A stretch of DNA of 64,000 bases from JAJFFW01 sp038531315 (lineage in GTDB: Bacteria > Pseudomonadota > Alphaproteobacteria > Caulobacterales > Parvularculaceae): the NCBI GenBank assembly GCA_038531315.1, contig JBCBBT010000002.1, forward strand, positions 70,792-134,791, written 5' to 3'. Below are positions 54,828-63,544 of the stretch, in pieces. Numbering within the stretch: position 1 is the stretch's first letter; each line of letters begins with the position of its first letter. The notes under the pieces are model-generated. The model searched no databases. It had not been told where the DNA came from and saw only the letters and a program-made list of their open reading frames with translations. The translations under genes and the position numbers were made by a program.

Positions 54828-54828
54828 A

Positions 54829-55392
54829 TCAGTCCGCGCGCTTGACGTATTCCAGTGTCTCAGTGTTGACGATAATCCGCTCGCCAACGGTCATGTAGGG
54901 CGGCACCATTACGCGCAGTCCATTGTCTACGATAGATGGCTTATATGAAGAAGAAGCCGTTTGACCTTTCACAGTGGGCTCAGTCTCCGTGATTTCCAGC
55001 GTTACCTGTTCAGGCAGCTGAACGCCAATGGGATTGCCTTCATGGCTTTCCACAATGACCTGCATGCCATCTTGAAGAAAGGCAGTGCGGTCGCCGATCA
55101 TGTCCTTTGGAATATTGATCTGTTCAAACGTTTCCGCGTCCATGAAAACCAGCAGGTCGCCTTCTTCATAAAGAAATGTGTGGTCCTTTTGCTCAAGCCG
55201 GACGCGTTCCACGGTTTCCGAGGCTCGGAAACGCTCATTGAGTTTCGATCCCGTGATCAGATTTTTTAGTTCGACCTGCGCATAAGCGGGGCCCTTGCCG
55301 GGTTTGACGGCGTTGATTTTCACCGCCACCCACAAGGCATTCTGGTGCTGGATGACATTGCCGGGCCGAATTTCGTTGCCGTTGATTTTCAT
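54829..55392 (-). CDS. efp: Translation elongation factor P
   Basis: A 187-residue EF-P, which rescues ribosomes stalled at polyproline. Domain I holds the tip loop AVKPGKGPAYAQVELKNL with Lys33 at the position that is post-translationally modified in E. coli (Lys34); domains II and III follow (FMDAETFEQINIPKDMIGD, EQVTLEITETEPTVKGQTAS, LRVMVPPYMTVGERIIVNTE). No EpmA/EpmB-type modification gene lies next to it. A GCGCCG-TTGA-CGGCGC hairpin sits 27 bp upstream of the start. Confidence 0.97.
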   Translation of the reverse strand: MKINGNEIRPGNVIQHQNALWVAVKINAVKPGKGPAYAQVELKNLITGSKLNERFRASETVERVRLEQKDHTFLYEEGDLLVFMDAETFEQINIPKDMIGDRTAFLQDGMQVIVESHEGNPIGVQLPEQVTLEITETEPTVKGQTASSSYKPSIVDNGLRVMVPPYMTVGERIIVNTETLEYVKRAD

Positions 55393-55884
55393 AAAACCGC
55401 TCTTTGCGCTTTGGAAACGCGCCGTTGACGGCGCTTTTGTCGCCGCGCTCTAGCAGGCGAATTCCATAGCGGCAAGATTACGCCGCGCCTGGGCGTGGCG
55501 CGCTGCTCTGCTTTTGGTCTGGGCAATGCGGTGGGCCGCGACGATGGCGGCGCGAATTCGCACGGATTACCCCTCGGCGCCCCCAGATTACACGGGCTTT
55601 AAACGAATCGAAATTAGCCATTTTGCGCGCCGTTATTGGCTTTCAGGGGCGCCGCGCCGCCAAATCAGCGCGGATGAGGGAAAAATGCTCAGTTGGCATT
55701 TTCCATCAAAAACAACCGGTTAAGCCAGTCTTGTGCTGAAACCCTTATATTTCGGGCGTTTGCGGTTTGCGGCGACCGATTTTGGGGGTGATACTCCGCG
55801 CCGACCGCCGCCGGGTGCTCAAAAGAGACGGTTCCGGCGGCCTTAAAGTCGACAGCCATATAATCCAGGAGAAAGGGTGCAGGC
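55393..55884. other. Intergenic region between divergent efp and HU genes
   Basis: About 490 bp with the promoters of both genes. At 55419-55434 the hairpin GCGCCG-TTGA-CGGCGC lies in the efp leader on the minus strand; on the plus strand it is followed by TTTT but no gene precedes it. A 69-codon open frame at 55514-55723 has no ribosome binding site and no recognisable product. An AGGAGA ribosome binding site for HU lies at about 55866-55872. Confidence 0.45.
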
Positions 55885-56157
55885 ATGAACAAAAACGAAT
55901 TCATCGACCGCGTTGCCGACGCAGCGGATATGAGCAAGAGCGAAGCCGCGCGCGCCGTTGACGCCGTCTTCGATTCGATCACCGAAGCATTGAAAAGCGG
56001 CGATGATGTCCGCCTCGTCGGTTTCGGCACCTTTTCAGCCGCAAAACGCGCCGCGCGCGACGGGCGCAACCCGCGCACCGGCGAGACCATCAAGATCCCG
56101 GCCAGCATCCAGCCGAAGTTTTCCGCCGGCAAAGGCCTCAAGGAAGCCCTCAACTAG
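55885..56157 (+). CDS. hup: HU-family DNA-binding protein
   Basis: A 90-residue HU: MNKNEFIDRVADAADMSKSE, AARAVDAVFDSITEALKSGD, VRLVGFGTFSAAKRAARDGR and NPRTGETIKIPASIQPKFSA with the DNA-clasping arm, then GKGLKEALN. Histone-like protein that bends DNA in the nucleoid. Strong ribosome binding site; a terminator follows at 56181. Single HU gene here, monocistronic. Confidence 0.96.
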   Translation: MNKNEFIDRVADAADMSKSEAARAVDAVFDSITEALKSGDDVRLVGFGTFSAAKRAARDGRNPRTGETIKIPASIQPKFSAGKGLKEALN

Positions 56158-56180
56158 ATATTGTTGAGCGATACTTTCAA

Positions 56181-56211
56181 AAACCCGCTGGGCGGCGTCC
56201 GGCGGGTTTTT
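56181..56211 (+). terminator. Intrinsic terminator of the HU gene
   Basis: AAACCCGC ... GCGGGTTTTTT: an 8-bp stem with a 13-nt GC-rich loop and a T-run, 24 bp after the HU stop. Confidence 0.88.
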
Positions 56212-56289
56212 TGTTGTTCAATTTTTCCGAGACCTGACGCAATCGATGCTTGCGAGGCGCGCGCACCTATTGTAACTCGTGCAGCCTTC

Positions 56290-56365
56290 GGGCGGTTAGC
56301 TCAGCTGGAAGAGCGGCTGGTTTACACCCAGTAGGTCGGGAGTTCGAACCTCTCACCGCCCACCA
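56290..56365 (+). tRNA. tRNA-Val (TAC)
   Basis: A 76-nt cloverleaf: acceptor GGGCGGT/ACCGCCC, D-arm GCTC...GAGC, anticodon stem GCTGG/CCAGT with loop TTTACAC (anticodon TAC), T-arm GGGAG-TTCGAAC-CTCTC, A73 and an encoded CCA. Located 133 bp after the HU gene. Confidence 0.95.
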
Positions 56366-56880
56366 TTCACTGTGTGCGAAATACCAGATTTTCCGATTAC
56401 AAGACCGGCAATGAGGCGTTCGCGTTGCGATGCTCTGCGGATTGGCCGGCATTCGGCGTTTGGCCGGCACTGGACGTTTGGCTGGCATTGGGCGTTGATT
56501 TCCGGGCGATCACGTTAAGAGCGGTTCGCAACGGCGCGCATTAAGGCGCTCTCGACGTTGACGACAAGCTGGATCGTTTTTGCGCCGACATTGAGCCTTC
56601 GTCTGGTCGGTCGCTTAGCAAGATGGTTGGCGCCCCCATCGGATAAATCAGTTTCTGCCATTTTATGCCGATTATCTATCTGTATGGGACTGTTTTTGTG
56701 ATGGCGGACGGTCTTTTTGGCGTTCTTAAAATCGACTTTTGAGATCGATGGGCGCCGACTTGGCGCGAATTCTTCACGCTATTGATGTGCGCCAATACAG
56801 GCGATTGACCGCGCCGGATTGCTTGCGCCATCCTGATCTTCTGGGGAACATGGGGCGGAATTGGTGGGAAATATCGGTCG
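56366..56880. other. Intergenic region before the polysaccharide cluster
   Basis: About 515 bp without a gene, slightly lower in GC than the neighbourhood. It contains an 18-bp imperfect tandem repeat in three copies (56442-56495) and must carry the promoter for the GMC oxidoreductase gene. Open frames across it match nothing and partly reflect the antisense of tRNA-Val. Confidence 0.45.
56442..56495. repeat. Three imperfect 18-bp tandem repeats
   Basis: TTGGCCGGCATTCGGCGT, TTGGCCGGCACTGGACGT and TTGGCTGGCATTGGGCGT in direct succession, with 15 of 18 positions shared between the first two. Position: 77 bp after tRNA-Val, 386 bp before the GMC oxidoreductase gene. The unit length equals that of the repeat after glyS (31733) but the sequence differs. 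Confidence 0.8.
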
Positions 56881-58560
56881 ATGTTGATCGGCGTTGAAGA
56901 GTTGGACGCGCCTGAAGCGGATCCCTTCGATATCTGCATTATCGGCGCCGGCGCTGCTGGTCTGAGCCTGGCGCGCAATCTTGATCGGCGCGCTTTCAGG
57001 ATTTGTCTATTGGAGTCGGGTCGTCCAAACCCTTCTCGCGAAGCGCAATCACTCAATGACGCCGACTGTATCGGCCTCGACTACGACTTAGCGGAATCGC
57101 GTTGCCGGGCGCTGGGTGGCACGCTCCACACCTGGCAGGGCACAATTGCGCCGTTGGATCCCATTGATTTTGAGGCGCGAGACTGGATTTCCCACAGCGG
57201 TTGGCCGCTCAGCACTGAGGTGATGAGAGCCGCGTATGATGACGCTTATAGCGTGTTAGGTGTCGGCGATGTCGCCAGCCGGTTTGACGGGTTCGATGCA
57301 CAAGAGCGCTCGGCGATCCAAAAATTCGGGGCGCCGTTGGACATTTTTGAGCCGAAGCCTTTCATCATTTTAAAGCAGCATCTCGAAGGGCTTTGCCGTC
57401 GTTTGCGGCGTGACGTCGTGGAACGCGACAACGTCTTATGCGTCACAAATGCAACCGTAACGGAAATTATTCCGCAAGCAGATCAGGGCAACGTGATTTC
57501 GTACGTCGAGGTGCGCAGCGCCGATGGCGACATCGTGAAAACTGTTCATGCGAAACGGTTTATCATCTGTACAGGGGGGCTCGAGGCGCCGCGGTTGTTG
57601 CTTGCCTCGCGCGGGACGCTGTCGCAAGGGCTCGGCAATGACTATGACTTGGTGGGCCGGTTTTTTATGGACCACCCACGCCTGCGTAGCACGGCAATCG
57701 CGTTGCCCGAGGCGCGCTCGGCGCCGATCCTGCGGCACGTAGCGCTAGGGCGCGTTGCGAGTAAAGCAGGCCTTGTCTTATCGGAGCGTTTACAAAGAGA
57801 GCGCCGTTTGGCGAACTACAACGTTTTTCTAACCAATGTCGGCGTCGATCTCGAGCAACGGGCCGCAAGGGCGTTGTCTTTACGGGACGCAAAAGCGCAG
57901 GACGCGGCAGGGCGCGAACAGACAAGAAAAAGCGCGCGCATGCGCACAATGCAGACGCTTCGACGCGCCTGGCGGACGATGCCCGTTAGAATGCGCGTCG
58001 GAATGGAAAGCGCCTTGTCGCAGAGCCCGTTTCGCAATCTCGCAATTGTTCTGAAAATGGAGCAGGCGCCAAATCGCGACAGCCGCATCACACTTTCAGA
58101 TCGCGCGGACAGGCTCGGCGTACCCCGGCTCGTTCTTGACTGGCGGCTCGGCGATGAGGATATGCGCATGCTGCAGGATTTTGAGACCGTCCTTAATGAC
58201 GCTTTTTCTGGAAGCGGACTGGCGCGACAGAAAATTGAATTTCGAAATCCGGATGGTGGTTTTACATTTCAGGACTCATCTCATCCGATGGGCGGCGCAC
58301 GAATGGCCGAGGGCCCGCGATCGGGTGTTGTGGATCGAAACCTGCGCGTCTTTGGCGTCGATAATCTCTATGTCGCGAGCAGCGCCGTTTTTCCGACCGC
58401 CGGCAATGCGAACCCCACGCTTACGATCATTGCGCTAAGCTGCCGGCTTGCAAAGCACCTCAATGCTGAGGCGCGGCGACCGGATGTGGCCACCCGCGAT
58501 AATGATCGCGGCCAAACAACCCCGATGCCGGGCGGTAAACTCGAGCAGACGCCAGCATGA
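56881..58560 (+). CDS. GMC-family FAD oxidoreductase in the polysaccharide cluster
   Basis: A 559-residue glucose-methanol-choline oxidoreductase. The FAD-binding fold opens with FDICIIGAGAAGLSLARNLD (residues 19-38); GGTLHTWQGTIAPLDPIDF and ICTGGLEAPRLLLASRGTLS follow, and the C-terminal block SSHPMGGARMAEGPRSGVVD with VDNLYVASSAVFPTAGNANP holds the active-site His and the FAD-contact region. No signal peptide. GMC enzymes oxidise alcohol groups, often of sugars; as the first gene before an O-antigen ligase-like gene it may modify a polysaccharide precursor. That role is inference. Confidence 0.87.
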   Translation: MLIGVEELDAPEADPFDICIIGAGAAGLSLARNLDRRAFRICLLESGRPNPSREAQSLNDADCIGLDYDLAESRCRALGGTLHTWQGTIAPLDPIDFEARDWISHSGWPLSTEVMRAAYDDAYSVLGVGDVASRFDGFDAQERSAIQKFGAPLDIFEPKPFIILKQHLEGLCRRLRRDVVERDNVLCVTNATVTEIIPQADQGNVISYVEVRSADGDIVKTVHAKRFIICTGGLEAPRLLLASRGTLSQGLGNDYDLVGRFFMDHPRLRSTAIALPEARSAPILRHVALGRVASKAGLVLSERLQRERRLANYNVFLTNVGVDLEQRAARALSLRDAKAQDAAGREQTRKSARMRTMQTLRRAWRTMPVRMRVGMESALSQSPFRNLAIVLKMEQAPNRDSRITLSDRADRLGVPRLVLDWRLGDEDMRMLQDFETVLNDAFSGSGLARQKIEFRNPDGGFTFQDSSHPMGGARMAEGPRSGVVDRNLRVFGVDNLYVASSAVFPTAGNANPTLTIIALSCRLAKHLNAEARRPDVATRDNDRGQTTPMPGGKLEQTPA

Positions 58561-58615
58561 AGCGCCGGGGAACAAGAGCTTCGCATCGAACGATGCTGTG
58601 GTAAAAAGCCTTGTT

Positions 58616-60043
58616 ATGAGTGCGATTTTTCCTTCCAAGGCGGGCGAAAGGGGTTCACGCAGTTGCGGAGACAAAGCTGTTTCGAGCGATATCTTCGAAC
58701 GCCACCCAGATCAGTTGCTTGAGGCGCCGGAAAAAAGCGCCTTCGCCTGGATGGTCCTCCTGTTGTTTGCCGTAAATCTTTGCTTTTCGGTCGCTTTGGT
58801 TCGTTGGCAGATCGCATCTATCCCTGTGCGATCCGTTTTTGCCGTTACGTGCCTTGGTCTTATCTCATTGTATCGATGGGGTGTGATCTTGCGCGCGCTG
58901 TCGAACCATCGGGTCAAGCTTGCCGTCATTGCGGTTGTGGCGCTCATGGGCCTTGCATCAAGCACGATCGCCCGGGAAAGCCCGGCCACTGTTTTTCGCC
59001 AAATTCTGGAAATCCATGTCCAATGCGCGATCGCGCTTGTTCTCGGCGCTGCAATGGTATCGATCTGGGGTGTCCGCCGCATCGCTAGCGTCTTCATTGC
59101 GGTTGTGCTCGCGAGCGGCGTCGTCGCAATACTTCAGTTTGCGGACTTTTCGCCGGCGTGGGAGTTTCGGGCGGGTCTCGGCGCCATTCAAAATGATCTG
59201 CCGACGACGAAACTCTGGTATACAAAACACTTCCGTGCGCTTGGCGTATCCATGAGCCCCGTTATTTTTGCGACACAGCTCTGCCTTGCTTTTATCGCCT
59301 ATTGGGCGCTGCGTATGCATGAAACAGGGGGCGCTGCGCTGCGGCAGCTGGACATTCGGATCATCCTGGCGCTTGCTGTTTTCGCCGCGTTGTCGATCGT
59401 GTCCGGAAATCGCTCGCCCTTGTTGGGGGCGGTTATGTTTGCGGCGATCTATGCTGCGACACGCGAAAGCAAGGTCCAGCTAGCGGCTGTAGCAGGGGCG
59501 CTGGTGGCGGGGCCCATCGTTTTTTTGTTGGTAACGAAAATCGGCGACGTCGGATTGCGGGTGGCGACAACGAACGACGGATCGTCGCTCGGGCGGATAA
59601 CACTTTCAAATTATGGGCTTCGCTTATTCATGGACCGTCCCCTGGGGTATGGGCTGGGATTCGATCCCCGCGAGCATTGGCCGGCCCATTGGGAATATCT
59701 GCAGCACTCGCCCAATCTGCAGGCGATCAGGCATTATGGGCTCCACAATTTCTTTTTGAATTCACTCAACAAGTATGGCGCGCCAGTTATTTTTATTGCG
59801 ATCTTTGTCGCCGCTGCCATGCTTCGGCGTTGGCGGCTTTTTCTGCCATTTGTCATTTATATGGTTCACATCTATTTCCATAATGACGGTCCGCTGCAAT
59901 CGGATATTTTGATCTGGTATGTGCTGGCGCTGTTTCCTCTGGCTGAACTAAAGACCTCACACGAAAAAAACCTTTCGGCGGCGCCCGTGCCGGGACATCG
60001 CCGGCGCGTCATCCAAGCCGTCGGGACGGCGCCGCTGACATGA
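58616..60043 (+). CDS. O-antigen ligase / Wzy-like polymerase family membrane protein
   Basis: A 475-residue inner-membrane protein with about ten to twelve helices and a cytoplasmic N-terminus. Signatures: the large loop with SLGRITLSNYGLRLFMDRPL, GYGLGFDPREHWPAHWEYLQ and HSPNLQAIRHYGLHNFFLNS, the Wzy_C/O-antigen-ligase pattern with a conserved His in the periplasmic loop, plus SGNRSPLLGAVMFAAIY before it. The start at 58616 is preferred over earlier in-frame ATGs because the GMC gene ends at 58560. It joins or polymerises glycan repeat units on the periplasmic side. The stop overlaps the next gene by 4 bp. Confidence 0.85.
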   Translation: MSAIFPSKAGERGSRSCGDKAVSSDIFERHPDQLLEAPEKSAFAWMVLLLFAVNLCFSVALVRWQIASIPVRSVFAVTCLGLISLYRWGVILRALSNHRVKLAVIAVVALMGLASSTIARESPATVFRQILEIHVQCAIALVLGAAMVSIWGVRRIASVFIAVVLASGVVAILQFADFSPAWEFRAGLGAIQNDLPTTKLWYTKHFRALGVSMSPVIFATQLCLAFIAYWALRMHETGGAALRQLDIRIILALAVFAALSIVSGNRSPLLGAVMFAAIYAATRESKVQLAAVAGALVAGPIVFLLVTKIGDVGLRVATTNDGSSLGRITLSNYGLRLFMDRPLGYGLGFDPREHWPAHWEYLQHSPNLQAIRHYGLHNFFLNSLNKYGAPVIFIAIFVAAAMLRRWRLFLPFVIYMVHIYFHNDGPLQSDILIWYVLALFPLAELKTSHEKNLSAAPVPGHRRRVIQAVGTAPLT

Positions 60044-60876
60044 CCGCACCACGCGTGAGCTTTCTGATGACAACCCTGTGCCGGCCGGGTTGGGATATTT
60101 TTCTCGATGATTTGCGTCAGCAAACCGTTTCGGTCTCGCAGATTGTTGTGGTTGTTGATCGGATAAGCGAGGCAGCAGAGCGCGCAGCGCTCGAGGCGAC
60201 GCACCCCGACGTTGATTTTGTCTTCAATGATCGAAATTTGGGCGTTGCGGTTTCAACCAATCGCGGTTTGAAGCGATGCGACGGCGACGTCATATTCCGG
60301 ATCGATGACGATGACGCATGCGATCACGAACGGGTTGAGCGTCAGCTTGCGGCGCTTGAAGCTTCAGGCGCTGATATCGCCGCCTCGTTTGGCCGCGGCG
60401 TGCGCGGCGAGCCCTATGAAATCGCCCCTGGCGCGACGATCGGCGATAGCTGGTTAATACGCTGCCCACAAACGGACGCGGAGCTCAAATCAGCTTTGTT
60501 GCGGCGTAACGTTCTTATCCACTCATCCATCGCGATCCGCAGAGAAGCGCTCGATCGAATGGGCGGGTACGACGAAAGCTTTCGCTATGCACTCGACTAT
60601 GCACTGTATCTGAACGCCATGAAGCACGGCATGACCTTTACGGTTGTGCCTGAACCTTTGGTGACACGCTTTTACCTTCCGGGCTCGATCACGATCGCAA
60701 AACGCAAGCAGCAGATGATGTTTTCCGCCGCCGCTCGCCTTCTTTACGCAGCGGAGAAGGACAATCCCGGCGAATTCATTGGAGTTATGTGGCGGCGGGG
60801 CTGGCTGCTCGCGGCGCCGAATTGGTTACGCGCCTTAAGGCGGCGGATATTCGCGTTTTTGGGGTTAGGGGCCTGA
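60040..60876 (+). CDS. Family 2 glycosyltransferase
   Basis: A 278-residue GT-A-fold glycosyltransferase. VSFLMTTLCRPGWDIFLDDL, DFVFNDRNLGVAVSTNRGLK and the metal-binding DGDVIFRIDDDDACDHERVE (DxD) are present, then FRYALDYALYLNAMKHGMTF and the C-terminal region. It would transfer a sugar to the growing polysaccharide repeat unit at the cytoplasmic face. The first ATG overlaps the ligase TGA (ATGA), so translation is coupled. Confidence 0.9.
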   Translation: MTAPRVSFLMTTLCRPGWDIFLDDLRQQTVSVSQIVVVVDRISEAAERAALEATHPDVDFVFNDRNLGVAVSTNRGLKRCDGDVIFRIDDDDACDHERVERQLAALEASGADIAASFGRGVRGEPYEIAPGATIGDSWLIRCPQTDAELKSALLRRNVLIHSSIAIRREALDRMGGYDESFRYALDYALYLNAMKHGMTFTVVPEPLVTRFYLPGSITIAKRKQQMMFSAAARLLYAAEKDNPGEFIGVMWRRGWLLAAPNWLRALRRRIFAFLGLGA

Positions 60877-61010
60877 ACGCCGGCGGTGTTTTAAGGGCGA
60901 TTGCGACAGTTCGCATGCGCGATAAATCCTTGAGTTGAAAGCCTCATTCGTATCATACTAAGGCGCGCATGGGGGCCGTGCGCGCTCACGCGGTCTCGGA
61001 TCTTCGGCCG

Positions 61011-61049
61011 GCGGAGGCGCGCCGAAACCTCGGTCTTGCGGGCCGAAGA
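61011..61049. promoter_or_regulatory. Inverted repeat in the leader of the wzc-like gene
   Basis: TCTTCGGCC (61011-61019) and GGCCGAAGA (61041-61049) form 9-bp perfect arms around a 21-nt GC-rich loop in the 244-bp gap between the glycosyltransferase and the kinase gene (start 61121). It could be a 5' leader structure or an operator. Confidence 0.5.
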
Positions 61050-61120
61050 GAGATCATTCGGACGCCTTGATCAGGGATCACCCCAATCGTGCGCTGTTGC
61101 CTGTGGAGTAGGGCCATACG

Positions 61121-63544
61121 ATGAATGCGCCTTATAATTTAGCGTCGCCGTCTCATTCCTCGCTTTCGCCAGGCGGGAAAGAGCGCGCAGGCGTCTGGGA
61201 TACGCCGCGCAATCTGATTCAGGAAGCTGTTCTTTTGGTCTTGCGGCGCTGGCGGCTACTGGCGGGCGTATTCGCCGGCGTCGCCCTGGTTGCGGCCGTT
61301 GTTCAGCTGATCCAACCCAAACTCTATACCGCGCACGCCTCAATCATGGTGAGCCCGCGCCCGCAGCAGGAGGTGACGGCAGTCGATCCCGCGCCTTTGC
61401 CGACGGCGCCGGACACAGCGCTCGTCGATTCTGAAATCGAGTTTATCAATTCACGGTTCATTTCTGAGCAGATTGTCGACCGTTTTGCGTTGGTTGACGA
61501 TCCTGCGTGGAACTCCGCCTTACGTCCCGTATCGCCAATCAGTGCAGGGAAGAAGGCGATCAAGAGCATCATAAGCGGCGGCGGCAATCGTCAGCTTTCC
61601 CCCGAAGAGATTGCTGAGGTCCAACGTCAAAAAACAATCTCCGCCGTCGATGACGCCATGAGCGCCAATCGCTATGGCCTGAGCTATGCCGTGCGCATTA
61701 GCGTAACGGCGTTGTCCCCGCGTCAGGCGGCGGAGATTTCAAACGCCGTTGTTGATATTTATCGTGAGACGCGAGACGCGGACCTGACCGCCGGCGCAAA
61801 ACGCGCAAGTCTTTGGCTCGCCGAGCGCATCACCGTATTACGCGAGGATTTAGCGAAAAAAGAGGCCGATGTCGAAGACTACCGCAATACAGCCGGTCTT
61901 TTTGGTGCGGACGGCGAATTGCTGATCGAACGCAAGTTGCGTGATGCGCAACGCATGGTCTCACAAGCGCGCGTCAATCTTACCGATAAAGAGGCGCGCC
62001 TTGCGCAAATTGAAGCCTCGTCGTCTTCGGACCGCCCGGTTGAAGCGCTTTCACAGGCGCTTACCTCGGAAGTCATTCGTGATTTGCGAATTCACGAAGC
62101 AGAATTGCGCAGCGAGCAAGCGGATCTTGAGCAACGCTACGGCAGTCAGTCGCCTTTGGTGCGTGACGGCCGGGCTGTCATCGCAAAGGTGCAGCAACAA
62201 ATCGATGAAGAAATAGAGCGGATCGCCGCGAGTATTGAAGCTGACGTGGGCGTCGCTCGGCGCCAACTCACTGTATTGGAAGAAAACCTGAAGACGATCA
62301 GTGCAGAGATGGTCGCCGACAATGCCGCCCGCGTTCGATTACGAGAGCTTGAGCTCGAGGCGGAAAGCGCCCGCAAAGTCTACAACGGTCTCGTGCAGCG
62401 GCGGCTCGAAATCGAAGGCCAGGATCGCTATGCGACAGCAAATATTCGGCTCTTACAGGAAGCGGCGTCGCCGCTGCGCCCAAGCTCGCCGAATATCCCG
62501 ATCGCGCTCGCCCTGTCGCTTAGCCTCGGTCTCGGCACGTCAGTCCTTATCTGTTTGATGCTGGAGCAGCTTAACAACGATACGACGCAATTCGCCGAAC
62601 AACTGTCGGAGCACACCGGATATTCCGTCATTGCATCAATTCCCGAGCTTGACGAAAAGGCGCTTGGGGATAGCGGGGCGCCGACATCCTATGTCGTCGA
62701 AAAGCCCGCGTCGGCTTATGCGGAAGCGTTGCGCGTTTTGCTTCAAATAATTGATGCTGAGCGTCGGGAGAAACGGGCGGCGATTGTGTGCCTGATGTCT
62801 GCCCTGCCAGGCGACGGCAAAACAACGATCAGTCTTTCGCTTGCGCGGCTTGCGGCGGGCGCCGGCAGGAAAGTTCTACTGGTCGATTGTGATCACCGGA
62901 TTCGCGCGCTGAACCGGCTGTTCTCTATCGAACCCAAGGGCGGGCTCCACGAAGTATTGTCCCAGCAATGGGCATGGCGCTCACTCATCGTGCAGGATGA
63001 AAAGACGGGGTTGAATTTTTTGCCGTCGCGCGCATCGAGTGAAGATCAAACATTTATTGAAATCGATCCGAAAGCCATGCGCAGTCTTCTTGACGACGCT
63101 GCGAAGGAATACGATCTGATCCTTCTGGATGCCCCGCCAGTCCTTTCTGTTGCTGAATCACGCACAATCGCAAACTTCAGTGATCAGACCTTTCTTATCG
63201 CGCGATCTCGCAAGACAAAAATTGCCGCTGTTCAGGCGGCCATCACGCAGCTGAACAACAGCTCGATTCCAGTTGCAGGGCTTATTCTCAATAGCGTGAA
63301 TATCAATTTTCCTGGTCGGGTATCTTACGGAGACTCTCTTTACTATCACGAGTCGGGTCCGTCTTATTATGGCATGCGGGAAAAACGCCATCATGATACG
63401 CCGCAGGCTGAAGAGAATGGCGCCAACGTCAATGCCCCCATACAGACGGAACCAGTCCTTCATCAAACAGCATTCGATCATGTCCGTTTGCGAAAAGCGG
63501 GAAGCCCGAGCACAGCGTTGGCGGGGCGGCGTTCGCAATCGTGA
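61121..63544 (+). CDS. Wzc/ExoP-type polysaccharide co-polymerase and tyrosine autokinase
   Basis: An 807-residue inner-membrane protein combining a Wzz domain (first helix around LLAGVFAGVALVAAVVQLI, YTAHASIMVSPRPQQEV), a periplasmic coiled-coil region (residues 200-440), a second membrane segment (IPIALALSLSLGLGTSVLI) and a C-terminal BY-kinase: Walker A SALPGDGKTTISLS (about residues 566-579), Walker A' KVLLVDCDHR (the usual DxD here reads DCD) and Walker B LILLDAPPVLS. The C-terminus has a Tyr cluster (SLYYHESGPSYYGM) for autophosphorylation. It controls export and chain length of exopolysaccharide. It overlaps the next gene by 4 bp. Confidence 0.92.
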   Translation: MNAPYNLASPSHSSLSPGGKERAGVWDTPRNLIQEAVLLVLRRWRLLAGVFAGVALVAAVVQLIQPKLYTAHASIMVSPRPQQEVTAVDPAPLPTAPDTALVDSEIEFINSRFISEQIVDRFALVDDPAWNSALRPVSPISAGKKAIKSIISGGGNRQLSPEEIAEVQRQKTISAVDDAMSANRYGLSYAVRISVTALSPRQAAEISNAVVDIYRETRDADLTAGAKRASLWLAERITVLREDLAKKEADVEDYRNTAGLFGADGELLIERKLRDAQRMVSQARVNLTDKEARLAQIEASSSSDRPVEALSQALTSEVIRDLRIHEAELRSEQADLEQRYGSQSPLVRDGRAVIAKVQQQIDEEIERIAASIEADVGVARRQLTVLEENLKTISAEMVADNAARVRLRELELEAESARKVYNGLVQRRLEIEGQDRYATANIRLLQEAASPLRPSSPNIPIALALSLSLGLGTSVLICLMLEQLNNDTTQFAEQLSEHTGYSVIASIPELDEKALGDSGAPTSYVVEKPASAYAEALRVLLQIIDAERREKRAAIVCLMSALPGDGKTTISLSLARLAAGAGRKVLLVDCDHRIRALNRLFSIEPKGGLHEVLSQQWAWRSLIVQDEKTGLNFLPSRASSEDQTFIEIDPKAMRSLLDDAAKEYDLILLDAPPVLSVAESRTIANFSDQTFLIARSRKTKIAAVQAAITQLNNSSIPVAGLILNSVNINFPGRVSYGDSLYYHESGPSYYGMREKRHHDTPQAEENGANVNAPIQTEPVLHQTAFDHVRLRKAGSPSTALAGRRSQS

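Noticed and set aside
55419..55438. Plus-strand terminator at GCGCCG-TTGA-CGGCGC-TTTT
   Set aside because: No plus-strand gene precedes it; it is more likely a leader hairpin of efp on the other strand.
55514..55723. A 69-codon frame between efp and HU
   Set aside because: No start signal and no resemblance to a protein family; it lies in the divergent promoter region.
56267..56488. Minus-strand frame with repeated MPAKRP/MPANP units
   Set aside because: Produced by the 18-bp tandem repeat plus tRNA-Val antisense; no start signal.
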